Assembly (NCBI GenBank): GCA_902601315.1
Contig: CACKMS010000003.1
Location: 1 to 64,000 of the forward strand
Direction of reading: 5' to 3'
DNA length: 64,000 nt
Source: an uncultured Pelagibacteraceae bacterium
Lineage (GTDB): Bacteria; Pseudomonadota; Alphaproteobacteria; Pelagibacterales; Pelagibacteraceae
Of this stretch, positions 53,424-63,440 are shown piece by piece; within the stretch, counting starts at the first letter, position 1; each line of letters starts with the position of its first letter. Under the pieces are notes generated by a model, which searched no databases, was not told where the DNA came from, and saw only the letters and a list, made by a program, of their open reading frames with translations. Both the position numbers and the translations under genes were made by a program.

Positions 53424-54215
53424 TTATTCACCAATATTTATTAGCGTACCCTTATCTCGTGCTTTATTAAATGAGTAAAAAAATAAAGTAATTGAAATAA
53501 TGATGTAAATTATATTTAACATAAAAGCTTTTATTAAATTTGATATATCTACAGTATTATTTATTAATATATTTCTCGCTTCTTCAAAAATATAAACAAG
53601 TGGTAACATATAAGCTATTTTTTGAAATATCTCCGGAAGAATCTCGATAGGGTAATATATACAACCAAATGGAGCTAATAAAAACATAGTTGACCAAGCA
53701 ATATTTTCAAACGATGGCCCAAATCTTAGAAGTCCTGCTGATACTAAAATTCCTAGTGTAATCCCAAATACATAAAGACTTAAAAAAAGAAAAAATAGAT
53801 AAATTCCAAGTTCTAATATTGAAATTCCAAACAGTGGAGAGGTCAATAATACAGCAGGTATTAAACCAATTAATGCTCGCACCAAAGCAGTAAAAATTAG
53901 TGAAGTTAGAATTTCACTAATTTTCATTGGAGCTATAAAAAGATTTGTAAAGTTTCTGCTCCAAATTTCCTCAAGAAATAACATGTTAAAACCAATACTT
54001 GTTCTAAATAAAAAATCATAAAGGATTGCACATGTTAATATAACACCAACTGCATTGTTGTAAAAAGTAGTATGAGATGCAAAAAAATTTGAAATAAAAC
54101 CCCACAATGTAATTTGAATTGAGGGCCAATAGATCAAATCCAATATTCTTGGAAATGACCTAGTAATTAAATAAAAATGCCTTAAAAATAATCCGTACAT
54201 TTTAATTATACTCAT
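53424..54215 (-). CDS. ABC-2 type transporter permease
   Basis: 263 residues with six hydrophobic spans. RSFPRILDLIYWPSIQITLWGF near the N-terminus and LLAPFGCIYYPIEILPEIFQKIAYMLPL near the C-terminus are typical of NodJ/YadH-like permeases. The substrate is unknown; lipid or drug export is usual in the family. It overlaps its ATPase partner by 14 bp and ends 1 bp after the tRNA-Arg CCA. Confidence 0.85.
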   Translation of the reverse strand: MSIIKMYGLFLRHFYLITRSFPRILDLIYWPSIQITLWGFISNFFASHTTFYNNAVGVILTCAILYDFLFRTSIGFNMLFLEEIWSRNFTNLFIAPMKISEILTSLIFTALVRALIGLIPAVLLTSPLFGISILELGIYLFFLFLSLYVFGITLGILVSAGLLRFGPSFENIAWSTMFLLAPFGCIYYPIEILPEIFQKIAYMLPLVYIFEEARNILINNTVDISNLIKAFMLNIIYIIISITLFFYSFNKARDKGTLINIGE

Positions 54216-54939
54216 TAAGACTCCTTGAAAGTTTTAAAAATACTTCCTCTAAGTTTTTTCTGCCATGTTTCTCTATAAGATTTGCAGGATTCCCACTGTC
54301 AATAATTATTCCATCTTTCATCATCAAAATTGATTTGCATAATCTAGTGACTTCATTCATGTTATGTGAAGCAAGCAAAATAGATATTTTTTTTTCTTTT
54401 ATATAATCTTCTAAAAAAGATCTTATAAAATCACCAATTTCTGGATCTAGAGATGCCGTAGGTTCATCTAATAATAGCACCTTAGGATCATTTATTAATG
54501 ATTTTGCTAAACTAGCTCTATTTTTTTGCCCAGATGAAAGTTCACCAGTTATCCGGTTAAGTATATCATTTAAACGAAGTTTTGACGTCAGGTAGTCAAT
54601 TCTATCATTTAAATTTTTAATTTTATAAAGCTTTCCAAAGACAATTAAATTTTGTTTAACAGTTAATTTTTTTGGAAGTTCAATGTAAGGGGATATGAAG
54701 TTAATTTTTTGAAGTATTTTAATTCTATTTTTCTCTATTTTATCACCCTCAATTAAAATTTCTCCACTTGTTGGCTTTAATAAACCTAGCATCATGCCAA
54801 TAGTAGTCGTTTTGCCAGACCCATTTGGTCCTAAAAGGCCTAAAATTTCATTTTCATTTATTTTAAATGAAATTGATTTTACCGCTTGCTTTTCACCGTA
54901 GTCCTTTTTTAGATCTTGTACTTCAACTAAAGTTTTCAT
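54202..54939 (-). CDS. ABC transporter ATP-binding protein (NodI/CcmA-like)
   Basis: 245 residues. Walker A is GPNGSGKTT (near 38-46), the signature is LSSGQKNRASLAKSL, and Walker B is VLLLDEPTASLDPEIG; ASHNMNEV has the switch His. It powers the permease encoded by the overlapping downstream gene and is itself overlapped by the Sua5/TsaC gene by 4 bp. Confidence 0.9.
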   Translation of the reverse strand: MKTLVEVQDLKKDYGEKQAVKSISFKINENEILGLLGPNGSGKTTTIGMMLGLLKPTSGEILIEGDKIEKNRIKILQKINFISPYIELPKKLTVKQNLIVFGKLYKIKNLNDRIDYLTSKLRLNDILNRITGELSSGQKNRASLAKSLINDPKVLLLDEPTASLDPEIGDFIRSFLEDYIKEKKISILLASHNMNEVTRLCKSILMMKDGIIIDSGNPANLIEKHGRKNLEEVFLKLSRSLNEYN

Positions 54940-55865
54940 TTTTTCGTCGCTGCTCGTAACAATCGATCATTAATTGCTTCGCCAATACCTCGATTAGGAA
55001 TTCTTTCAATTGAGATTTGTTTAAAACCTTTTTTTTTAACTTTTCTTAAAGTTTTATATAAATTTTTTGCCACTTCCTTTAAATTTTCATTTTTACTTAA
55101 GTAAAAAAAATTTTTATTTGATTTAATTCTTTTTGAAATTAAGAGAAAAGCCTCAAATTTTTTTGGTCTTTTAATATTTAATCTGATAGGCAATCCTGGT
55201 GAATAGTGAATTCTCCCTTGCCCAGGCATTACTATATTTTTTTTTTTATTCATTTTTTTTTTAATCAAATATTTCTCTATTTTATTTCTGTCTATACTGC
55301 CTAATCTCAATATTTTTTGATTACCAATTAAACTGACTATTGTAGATTCTAGACCTTCTTTTGACATCCCACCATCCAAGACAAATTTTATTTTATCCCC
55401 AAACTCTTCAATTACATCAGTTTTACATACAGCACTAATACTCTTAGAAATATTAGCACTAGGTGCAGCTAAAGGAAAATTTAAATTTTTTAACAGTTTT
55501 CTAGCAACATTGTGTTTTGGGAATCGAACTGCAATAGTATTTTTATTATTAGTAACATTATTTGAAATTTTACTTTTTTCCTTTAACTCTAAAATAAAAG
55601 TAATTGGTCCAGGGCAAAACTTTGAATATAGATTTAAAAATTGATTGTCAATTTTACAATCATTTTTTAAATCTTTTAAATTATAATAATGAACAATAAG
55701 AGGATTTTTTCTAGGTCTTTTTTTTAATTTAAATATCTTATCTGTTGCTTTATCAGAGTAAGCATTTGCCGCTAAACCATAAACTGTCTCTGTAGGAATT
55801 CCAATACACTCATTTTTATTGAGATATTTTATTGCTTTTTTAATATTTGAAAGATTGTTATTCAT
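54936..55865 (-). CDS. Threonylcarbamoyl-AMP synthase, Sua5/TsaC family
   Basis: 309 residues. The YrdC domain covers the first 200: GIPTETVYGLAANAYS, KKRPRKNPLIVHY, FCPGPITFIL and FPLAAPSANISKS are its nucleotide and threonine-binding segments. About 100 further residues, starting at MPGQGRIHYSPGLP, make the Sua5-type C-terminal domain. It makes the precursor of t6A37 in tRNAs reading ANN codons. Confidence 0.92.
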   Translation of the reverse strand: MNNNLSNIKKAIKYLNKNECIGIPTETVYGLAANAYSDKATDKIFKLKKRPRKNPLIVHYYNLKDLKNDCKIDNQFLNLYSKFCPGPITFILELKEKSKISNNVTNNKNTIAVRFPKHNVARKLLKNLNFPLAAPSANISKSISAVCKTDVIEEFGDKIKFVLDGGMSKEGLESTIVSLIGNQKILRLGSIDRNKIEKYLIKKKMNKKKNIVMPGQGRIHYSPGLPIRLNIKRPKKFEAFLLISKRIKSNKNFFYLSKNENLKEVAKNLYKTLRKVKKKGFKQISIERIPNRGIGEAINDRLLRAATKK

Positions 55866-55885
55866 ATAATATTACCAACTATTAT

Positions 55886-56137
55886 ATGAATGAAAAAAAT
55901 TTGCCAGATGATATTAATTCAAAAACTTTGAATGAGTTAACAGAAATTGCTGATAAAATTATTCAAAATTTAGAAAATCAAAAAAATTTAGAAGAGTCAT
56001 TAGATGAATATCAAAAACTTATTAAATTAAACAATTTAATTGAAAAGAAATTTCAAAAATCTTCTAAAGAAATCTCAGAGTCAGCAAAATTTAAAATTAA
56101 TGAAATATCGATCAAAGATGCAAAAAAGATTAAATAA
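55886..56137 (+). CDS. xseB: Exodeoxyribonuclease VII small subunit
   Basis: ATG 55886 (MNEKNLPDDINSKTL) is preferred over the in-frame start at 55847, which would lie inside the divergent Sua5/TsaC gene. 83 residues, helical, with NLENQKNLEESLDEYQKLIKL matching the XseB pattern of L-E-x-x-x-L-E-x-x-L-x-x-Y. It partners XseA in degrading single-stranded DNA. It heads the conserved xseB-ispA-dxs group and overlaps ispA by 20 bp. Confidence 0.82.
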   Translation: MNEKNLPDDINSKTLNELTEIADKIIQNLENQKNLEESLDEYQKLIKLNNLIEKKFQKSSKEISESAKFKINEISIKDAKKIK

Positions 56138-56987
56138 AATTGCAAAAGATACAAATAATTTTCTTAAAAAATATTTAAAAAAACAAAATAAAACTGATTT
56201 AATTAAACCAATGTCTTATGGCCTATTTTCAGGTGGTAAGAAAATAAGATCAAAAATAATTTATGATATTGGAAGTATATTTAAAATAAATTATAGATCT
56301 ATAATCCAAATTGGAGCTGCAGTTGAGTGCATACATGCGTATACACTTATCCATGATGATTTGCCTTGCATGGATGATGATGATTTTAGAAGAGGAAAAT
56401 TAAGTACACATAAAAAATTTGGAGAATCTACAGCAGTTTTAGCTGGAAATTCTCTTTTAACATTAGCCTTTGAAATTTTGTCAGACAAAATTTTGAATAT
56501 AAATGATAAACAAAAAATATTATTAATTAATTATATATCAAAATGTTCCGGTCACGAGGGTATTGCCGGTGGGCAGTTTTCAGATTTGAATTTTGAAAAA
56601 AAAAAAAAATCACTAAATAAAATTATAGATATGCAAATTAAAAAAACTGGTAAATTATTTTCCTTTTGTTGTTTAGCACCAGTTATCCTTTCAGGAAAAT
56701 TTAAAGAAATTAAAAAATTTGAAAAAATAGGGGAAAAAATTGGACTTCTATTTCAAATTGCTGATGACTTAATTGATTATACTGGAAATATGCAAATTGC
56801 AGGTAAAAAAACTCAAAAAGATTTAGCGAGGGGCAAGGCAACTATTATTCGTGTTTTAGGACAACAAAATTCAATCAATTATGCTAATATCCTTAAAGAA
56901 GAAATTTTTGCTACGATAAAAAAATATGGTAAAAATTCTAATAATTTAAAAGCATCTGTAAAATATATTTTAAATAGAAATAAATAA
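56118..56987 (+). CDS. ispA: Farnesyl/geranyl diphosphate synthase
   Basis: ATG 56118 (MQKRLNKIAKDTNNF) is taken as start; the frame is open earlier inside xseB. 289 residues with the first aspartate-rich motif HDDLPCMDDDDFRRG and second FQIADDLIDYTG. It builds the C15 prenyl diphosphate used for undecaprenyl and ubiquinone synthesis. A run of about 14 A lies near 56596 (EKKKKS codons). Confidence 0.93.
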   Translation: MQKRLNKIAKDTNNFLKKYLKKQNKTDLIKPMSYGLFSGGKKIRSKIIYDIGSIFKINYRSIIQIGAAVECIHAYTLIHDDLPCMDDDDFRRGKLSTHKKFGESTAVLAGNSLLTLAFEILSDKILNINDKQKILLINYISKCSGHEGIAGGQFSDLNFEKKKKSLNKIIDMQIKKTGKLFSFCCLAPVILSGKFKEIKKFEKIGEKIGLLFQIADDLIDYTGNMQIAGKKTQKDLARGKATIIRVLGQQNSINYANILKEEIFATIKKYGKNSNNLKASVKYILNRNK

Positions 56988-58898
56988 ATGAGTAAAACAA
57001 TATTCTTAAATAAAATTAATTTTCCAACAGATTTGAAAAAATTAAATCATTCTGAACTTAAGATACTTAAGGATGAGTTAAGAGAGGAAATGATAAATGC
57101 GGTTTCCGAAACAGGTGGTCATTTAGGTGCGGGTCTTGGAGTTGTAGAGCTAACATTAGCTTTACATTATGTTTTCGATACACCAAAAGATAAAATTATT
57201 TGGGATGTTGGTCATCAATCTTATCCTCATAAAATATTAACTGGCAGAAAAGATAAGATTAAAAGTCTTAGACAAGGCAATGGTTTATCAGGTTTCACAA
57301 AAAGATCAGAAAGTGAGTTTGATCCATTTGGTGCAGCACACAGTTCGACATCAATATCTGCAGGATTAGGAATAGCTACTGCAAATAAACTTTCGAATAA
57401 ATCAGAGGAGGTAGTTGCTGTAATAGGAGATGGAGCAATGAGTGCTGGAATGGCATATGAAGCTATGAATAATGCGGGTGCATCAAAAACAAAAATGATA
57501 GTTATTTTAAATGATAATGATATGTCAATTGCAAAACCTGTTGGTGCGATGAAGTCTTATCTAGCTAAAATTTTTTCAGGAAAAATTTATTTTAACTTCA
57601 GAGAAACGTTAAAATTAATTTTTTCATCATTTTCAAAAAGATTTAGTAAAAAAGCTGGTGCAGCAGAGGATTTTCTTAGATCAGTCGTTACCGGTGGAAC
57701 TTTGTTTAACTCACTAGGATTTTATTACATTGGCCCAATAGATGGACATGATTTGGATGTGTTGCTACCTGTTTTAAAAAATGCAAAAGAGTCAAAGCAT
57801 AAAGGACCAATATTAATTCATGTTAAAACACAAAAAGGAAAGGGTTACAGTTTTGCAGAAAAGTCTGAGGACAAATATCATGGGGTATCTAAGTTTAATA
57901 TAAAAACAGGCATACAGCAAAAAAGTGAGTCAAAAGCACCATCTTACACAAAAGTATATGCAAATACTCTTGTTAAGCATGCTGAAAATGACAGCAAAAT
58001 AATTGGTATAACTGCCGCAATGCCTTCAGGTACAGGAATGGATATTTTTGGAAATAAATTTCCTAATAGAATGTTTGATGTGGGAATAGCAGAACAACAT
58101 GCAGTAACTTTTGCTGCGGGTCTAGCAACAGAAGGTTATAAACCTTATGCATCAATATATTCTACTTTTTTACAGAGAGCTTATGATCAAGTGGTGCATG
58201 ATGTAGCAATTCAAAGTTTACCAGTAAGATTTGCAATAGATAGAGCAGGTCTAGTAGGAGCAGATGGCCCAACACATGCTGGATCTTTTGACATAACATA
58301 TCTTGCTACTCTACCAAATTTTATTGTTATGGCAGCTAGCGATGAGGCAGAATTGGTAAAAATGATAAACACATCTGTTGAAATTAATGATAAGCCATGT
58401 GCATTTAGATATCCCAGAGGAAATGGCACTGGAGTTCAGTTACCTGGTATAAGTGATAAAATCCAAATTGGAAAGGCAAAAGTTGTTAGAGAGGGAAAGA
58501 AAATTGCTATTTTAAATTTTGGAGCAAGATTGAATGAATGTTTAATTGCTGAAGAAAATTTGAGAAAAAAGGGAGTTAATGCAAGTATCGTAGACGCGCG
58601 TTTTGCTAAACCTCTTGATGAAAATTTAATTTGGCAATTAGCAACAAATCATGAGGTGATAATTACAATTGAAGAAGGATCTATAGGTGGCTTTGGGGCA
58701 CACGTAAGTAATTTTTTAAATGATAAAAATCTTTTAGACTCAAATCTTAAATTTAGATCAATGATACTCCCAGATAAGTTTATAGATCAAGATAAGCCTG
58801 AAAATATGTATAAATTTGCTGGACTGGATGCTTTATCTATTGAAAATAAAGTACTAGAAGTTTTAAATTCAAAAGTGGTAGTAAAAAAGATTAATTAG
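56988..58898 (+). CDS. dxs: 1-Deoxy-D-xylulose-5-phosphate synthase
   Basis: 636 residues. [34 protein letters not shown] and [18 protein letters not shown] give the TPP domain; [15 protein letters not shown] and [15 protein letters not shown] are the DXS-type transketolase motifs. It begins the MEP isoprenoid route and lies directly after ispA. Its stop shares 4 bp with aroC. Confidence 0.96.
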   Translation: MSKTIFLNKINFPTDLKKLNHSELKILKDELREEMINAVSETGGHLGAGLGVVELTLALHYVFDTPKDKIIWDVGHQSYPHKILTGRKDKIKSLRQGNGLSGFTKRSESEFDPFGAAHSSTSISAGLGIATANKLSNKSEEVVAVIGDGAMSAGMAYEAMNNAGASKTKMIVILNDNDMSIAKPVGAMKSYLAKIFSGKIYFNFRETLKLIFSSFSKRFSKKAGAAEDFLRSVVTGGTLFNSLGFYYIGPIDGHDLDVLLPVLKNAKESKHKGPILIHVKTQKGKGYSFAEKSEDKYHGVSKFNIKTGIQQKSESKAPSYTKVYANTLVKHAENDSKIIGITAAMPSGTGMDIFGNKFPNRMFDVGIAEQHAVTFAAGLATEGYKPYASIYSTFLQRAYDQVVHDVAIQSLPVRFAIDRAGLVGADGPTHAGSFDITYLATLPNFIVMAASDEAELVKMINTSVEINDKPCAFRYPRGNGTGVQLPGISDKIQIGKAKVVREGKKIAILNFGARLNECLIAEENLRKKGVNASIVDARFAKPLDENLIWQLATNHEVIITIEEGSIGGFGAHVSNFLNDKNLLDSNLKFRSMILPDKFIDQDKPENMYKFAGLDALSIENKVLEVLNSKVVVKKIN

Positions 58899-59980
58899 TT
58901 CCCACATTGAGCTTTATTTAACATGTAGTGATCAAGTATTACACAATGCATCATGGCCTCTCCTATAGGAACAGCTCTTATCCCTACGCAAGGATCATGT
59001 CGGCCTCTAACAGATATAGTTGTATTTTTCCCAAACTTATCAATTGTTTTTCTACTTGATAATATTGATGAAGTCGGTTTGACCGCAAATGATACAATGA
59101 TATCTTGACCACTTGATATACCACCCAAAATACCTCCAGCATTGTTCGAATTAAATTTTGTAGATCTCCCTCTTTGATTAATTTCATCTGAATTTTCTTC
59201 ACCTGTTAATTGAGCAGAATTCATTCCAGATCCTATGTTTACTCCCTTTACTGCATTGATGCTCATCATAGCTGATGCGATATCCATATCTAATTTTGAA
59301 TAAATTGGTGCCCCTAATCCTACAGGCACTCCTTTAGCTCTAATTTCAATAATTGCACCACAAGATGATCCTGCTTTTCTTATACTAAGTAAATATTTTT
59401 CCCAAAGCTTTAGCACAGATTTATCTGGACAAAATAATTGATTTGTTTTGATAAATTTTTCGTTCCAATTTTTTGGATTAGATCCTAAGATTCCTAATTG
59501 AGTTACTCCTCCAACAACATCATATTTTTTTCCTAGAATAAATTTTAATATTTGTTTTGCTATACCTCCTGCTGCAACTCTAGAAGCTGTCTCTCTTGCA
59601 GATTGTCTTCCTCCTCCTCTATGATCTCTAATTCCATATTTTTTAAAATAGGTAAAATCTGCATGTCCTGGCCTGAATTTATTTTTAATATTTCCATAGT
59701 CTTTAGATCTCATATCTTTATTATAAATTATCATTGAAATTGGAGTTCCAGTTGTTTTACCTTCAAAAATACCTGATAAAATTTCAACTCTATCATCTTC
59801 TTTTCTTTGAGTCGTAAATTTTGATTGACCAGGTTTTCTTTTATTTAAATCTTTCTGAATTTCGTCAATATTTATTTTGATATTAGGTGGGCAACCATCG
59901 ACTACACATCCAATTGCTGGTCCATGAGACTCACCCCAGGTAGTGAATCTAAATATTTTTCCAAAGGTGTTAAATGACAT
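58895..59980 (-). CDS. aroC: Chorismate synthase
   Basis: 361 residues. The opening [20 protein letters not shown], the central [20 protein letters not shown] and the later [14 protein letters not shown] are the three family signatures. It makes chorismate from EPSP with reduced FMN. Its start is 32 bp from the divergent pdxH start. Confidence 0.97.
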   Translation of the reverse strand: MSFNTFGKIFRFTTWGESHGPAIGCVVDGCPPNIKINIDEIQKDLNKRKPGQSKFTTQRKEDDRVEILSGIFEGKTTGTPISMIIYNKDMRSKDYGNIKNKFRPGHADFTYFKKYGIRDHRGGGRQSARETASRVAAGGIAKQILKFILGKKYDVVGGVTQLGILGSNPKNWNEKFIKTNQLFCPDKSVLKLWEKYLLSIRKAGSSCGAIIEIRAKGVPVGLGAPIYSKLDMDIASAMMSINAVKGVNIGSGMNSAQLTGEENSDEINQRGRSTKFNSNNAGGILGGISSGQDIIVSFAVKPTSSILSSRKTIDKFGKNTTISVRGRHDPCVGIRAVPIGEAMMHCVILDHYMLNKAQCGN

Positions 59981-60012
59981 ATATTTATTATATAAGTTAT
60001 TTTGTTAAAATT

Positions 60013-60636
60013 ATGAACGAAAAAAACTCTTTTGGTCTAGATATATGTTTTGGTGAAAAAAATAATCCATTTGAATTATTTAAGGAATGGTTTGATGAAG
60101 CAAAAAAAACAGAGTTAAATGACCCAAATGCAGTAGCACTAGGCACATCAGATGAACGTGGATACACCTCGGTCAGAATGGTTTTATTAAAAGATTTTAA
60201 TGAGACAGGGTTTGTTTTTTACACAAATTTTAACAGCGCTAAAGGATCAGCTATAAAAAAAAATCCAAATATATCGATGTGTTTTCATTGGAAAAGTTTA
60301 CTTAGGCAAATAAGGATCGAAGGTTCAGCTGAACAAGTTTCTGATGCTGAGGCAGACGAGTATTATTCCTCTAGAAAATACGAAAGCAGAATTGGTGCTT
60401 GGGCATCAAATCAAAGTTCAGAAATTTCAAATAGAAAAGAGCTTACAGACTCGATTATAAACTTTAAATCCAAATATCCTGAGCAAAATAATGTTCCAAG
60501 ACCAAAACATTGGTCAGGATGGCGGTTGAAGCCAAGGTCAATAGAATTCTGGCTAGATGGTGAATTTAGAATTCACGAGAGACTGAAATATATTAAAGAA
60601 AAAAACGATTGGAAAAAGATTTTATTATCTCCTTAA
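60013..60636 (+). CDS. pdxH: Pyridoxamine 5'-phosphate oxidase
   Basis: ATG 60013 is chosen, since the in-frame start at 59974 would overlap the divergent aroC. 207 residues: NAVALGTSDERGYTSVRMVLL and FVFYTNFNSAKGS bind FMN; the C-terminal PKHWSGWRLKP and EFWLDGEFRIHERL bind PLP. It makes PLP, needed by the aminotransferases in the island. Its stop TAA shares TTAA with the convergent gene. Confidence 0.95.
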   Translation: MNEKNSFGLDICFGEKNNPFELFKEWFDEAKKTELNDPNAVALGTSDERGYTSVRMVLLKDFNETGFVFYTNFNSAKGSAIKKNPNISMCFHWKSLLRQIRIEGSAEQVSDAEADEYYSSRKYESRIGAWASNQSSEISNRKELTDSIINFKSKYPEQNNVPRPKHWSGWRLKPRSIEFWLDGEFRIHERLKYIKEKNDWKKILLSP

Positions 60637-61646
60637 AAATTTCTTTCTAAACTGAATGATGTCAAATTTTTAAGAATATTTTTATCTTGGTTCTCCTCAA
60701 AGATTGACAATGAGTTAGATGCTAAGTTTATAAAATATTCAGCTTTTTTATAACACTCATTTATAATTTTATATTTTTTTATTTTTTCAAGAGTATTTTT
60801 TAATTCATTTTCATCTCTATTTTGTTTCTCAAACAAATTTTTCAGATATTTTTTTTCTTCAATTGAACACCTGTGATATAACAAAATTATTGGTAAAGTA
60901 ATTTTTCCTTCATAAAAATCATTACCTATTTTTTTTCCGAATAATTTAAGCTCTGAATTATAATCTAAAGCATCATCTGCAATTTGAAATGTAAGACCTA
61001 AATTTTTTCCATAAAATTCTAGAGCTTCTTTATATCTATTATCTCTATTCGCCAATATTGCCCCAACTTTAGTAGATGCTGAAAAAAGTGCTGCAGTTTT
61101 CAAAGAGATAATTTTTAGGTATGTTTCTTCTAGCATATCTATCTCACCTTGATGCTGGAGTTGTAACACCTCTCCTTGTGCAATTTCTGAGGAGGTAGAG
61201 GAAAGAAGTTTTAAAATTTCTAGGCTACCATCATCTACCATCATTTCGAAACATCTGCTAAGCAGATAATCTCCAACTAAAATAGAGGATTTGTTTCCCC
61301 AGATAGTGTTGAGTGTCTCTTTGTTTCTTCTAACAAGCGCGTTATCAATAACATCATCATGCATTAAGGTTGCTGCGTGAATTAATTCTACACATGCTGC
61401 TAGGTTAATATCTCTACCACCTTTTGAGTATCCACAAAGTTTTGAGCTAGATAAAGTTAAAAGAGCTCTTAATTTCTTACCACCTGTATCCAAATGATAG
61501 TCTGTCATATTTTGGATCAAATCAACTTTACTTGTTAATTTTGATGATATCTTTTCATTGACCAATATAAGCTTATCCTCAACAGATTTAAGTAAATCTG
61601 AATATGAGTTATTAATCGTATTTTTTAATTGAACTACAGATCCCAT
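60633..61646 (-). CDS. ispB: Long-chain polyprenyl diphosphate synthase (octaprenyl type)
   Basis: 337 residues. The aspartate-rich motifs are LMHDDVIDNALVRR and FQIADDALDYN, and GGKKLRALLTL precedes the first, as in IspB. Small residues before the first motif (VELIHAATLMHDD) fit a long-chain product for the ubiquinone tail. It is distinct from ispA at 56118. Confidence 0.88.
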   Translation of the reverse strand: MGSVVQLKNTINNSYSDLLKSVEDKLILVNEKISSKLTSKVDLIQNMTDYHLDTGGKKLRALLTLSSSKLCGYSKGGRDINLAACVELIHAATLMHDDVIDNALVRRNKETLNTIWGNKSSILVGDYLLSRCFEMMVDDGSLEILKLLSSTSSEIAQGEVLQLQHQGEIDMLEETYLKIISLKTAALFSASTKVGAILANRDNRYKEALEFYGKNLGLTFQIADDALDYNSELKLFGKKIGNDFYEGKITLPIILLYHRCSIEEKKYLKNLFEKQNRDENELKNTLEKIKKYKIINECYKKAEYFINLASNSLSIFEENQDKNILKNLTSFSLERNF

Positions 61647-61755
61647 AGATCGAAAATATTACATTAAGTTTATTATAATACTTATCAATTGACGCACCTA
61701 TTTCTTCAACTATAAGTATGCTTTATTAATATCAAAATTTTTAATAAGCATATTT

Positions 61756-62565
61756 ATGTTTTCCTTTTTCAAAAAAAAAAAAATTGTTAGCCATATCAGG
61801 CTATCCGGTGTTATTGGAAATGTTGGAAAATTTAAACAGGGCATTGATTATTCTAGCCAAGAGGAAATTATAAAAAAAGCTTTTTTATTGAAAAAAGCTA
61901 AAGCAGTAGCAATAACAATTAATTCTCCAGGTGGATCACCAGTCCAGTCACACTTAATTTATAAACTAATTAGAAATCAAGCAGACAAATATAAAAAAAA
62001 AGTGATTGTATTTGCAGAGGATGTTGCGGCTTCTGGTGGCTATTTAATTGCTTGCTCTGGAGATGAAATATATGCAAATCCTAGTTCAATAATAGGATCT
62101 ATTGGAGTTATTTATTCCTCATTCGGATTTAAAGATCTTATTCAAAAAATTGGTGTCCAAAGGAGAGTTTACACAGCTGGAAAAAATAAAAGTACACTCG
62201 ATCCTTTTCTCGATGAAAAAGAGGAAGATATAAAAAGGTTAAAGAATATACAATTAGAACTTCATCAAGAATTTATTAATGTAGTTGAGGAAAGTAGAAA
62301 GACAAAGTTGAAAAAAGATATTGGGGTTGAATTATTTTCAGGAGAATTTTGGTCAGGAAAAAAATCTAAGGATCTTGGTTTAGTTGATGGTTTAGGCAAT
62401 TCAGAACAAATTCTAAGAGAAAAATTTGGTGAAGACGTTGAAGTGAAAATTTTTGAGAAAAGTAAAGGATGGCTTGCAAAAAAATTATCTTCTTCAGAAA
62501 ATCAAGCAGATAAACTTTTGAATTTGATCGAAGAAAGATCTATTTGGCAAAAATATGGTTTCTAA
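61756..62565 (+). CDS. S49-family signal peptide peptidase-like serine protease (SppA/SohB)
   Basis: 269 residues. [13 protein letters not shown] and [21 protein letters not shown] hold the nucleophile Ser, and [14 protein letters not shown] the general-base Lys region. There is no strong N-terminal membrane span, only MFSFFKKKK, whose codons form a 13-A run (61771-61783). It degrades leftover signal peptides. It overlaps glyQ by 11 bp. Confidence 0.85.
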   Translation: MFSFFKKKKIVSHIRLSGVIGNVGKFKQGIDYSSQEEIIKKAFLLKKAKAVAITINSPGGSPVQSHLIYKLIRNQADKYKKKVIVFAEDVAASGGYLIACSGDEIYANPSSIIGSIGVIYSSFGFKDLIQKIGVQRRVYTAGKNKSTLDPFLDEKEEDIKRLKNIQLELHQEFINVVEESRKTKLKKDIGVELFSGEFWSGKKSKDLGLVDGLGNSEQILREKFGEDVEVKIFEKSKGWLAKKLSSSENQADKLLNLIEERSIWQKYGF

Positions 62566-63439
62566 AAGACCTAAATTGAAAAAAGAAAAAATTTTATCAT
62601 TTCAAGATACAATATTTAGTTTACAAAAATTTTGGTCAAAACAAGGATGTATCATTTTACAACCCTATGATGTTGAGGTTGGAGCTGGAACATTTCATCC
62701 AGCAACAACATTAAGATCTTTGGGAAAGAAGCCATGGAAAACAGCGTATGTTCAACCATCTAGAAGACCTACAGATGGAAGATATGGAAAAAATCCGAAC
62801 AGACTCCAGCACTATTATCAATTTCAAGTTTTAATAAAACCTTCTCCAAAAAATATAAAAAAACTTTATCTTAATAGTATTGCATCAATTGGAATAAAAC
62901 ACGAAGAGCACGATATAAGATTTGTAGAGGATGACTGGGAAAGCCCTACTTTAGGAGCGGCTGGGCTTGGATGGGAAGTTTGGTGTGATGGAATGGAAGT
63001 AACACAGTTTACTTACTTTCAACAAATGGCAGGAGTTGAATGCGATCCTATTTCTGTTGAAATCACATACGGATTAGAAAGATTATGTATGTTTATACAA
63101 AACAAACAAAATGTTTTTGATCTTGATTGGAATAATGATGGAATTTTTTACAAAGATGTCTTCCATCAGGCTGAAAAGGAATTTTCAGCATACAATTTTG
63201 AATACGCAAATACTGAAAAACTTTTTAAAATGTTTGATATGTTAGAAAATGAGGCAAGATCTATGATTGAAAACAAAATTTCTCTCCCTGCTTATGATCA
63301 ATGTTTAAAATCGAGTCATGTATTTAATATATTAGATGCCAGAGGTGTTATAAGTGTTGCGCAACGAGCAGAATATATTTCAAGAATTCGAGATTTAACC
63401 AAAGAGATTGGAAAAATTTGGATAGAAAGTCAGAGTTAA
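62555..63439 (+). CDS. glyQ: Glycyl-tRNA synthetase alpha subunit
   Basis: 294 residues. [39 protein letters not shown] and [21 protein letters not shown] are the signature segments of the bacterial alpha2beta2 enzyme. The beta subunit gene follows after 1 bp. Confidence 0.96.
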   Translation: MVSKRPKLKKEKILSFQDTIFSLQKFWSKQGCIILQPYDVEVGAGTFHPATTLRSLGKKPWKTAYVQPSRRPTDGRYGKNPNRLQHYYQFQVLIKPSPKNIKKLYLNSIASIGIKHEEHDIRFVEDDWESPTLGAAGLGWEVWCDGMEVTQFTYFQQMAGVECDPISVEITYGLERLCMFIQNKQNVFDLDWNNDGIFYKDVFHQAEKEFSAYNFEYANTEKLFKMFDMLENEARSMIENKISLPAYDQCLKSSHVFNILDARGVISVAQRAEYISRIRDLTKEIGKIWIESQS

Positions 63440-63440
63440 A

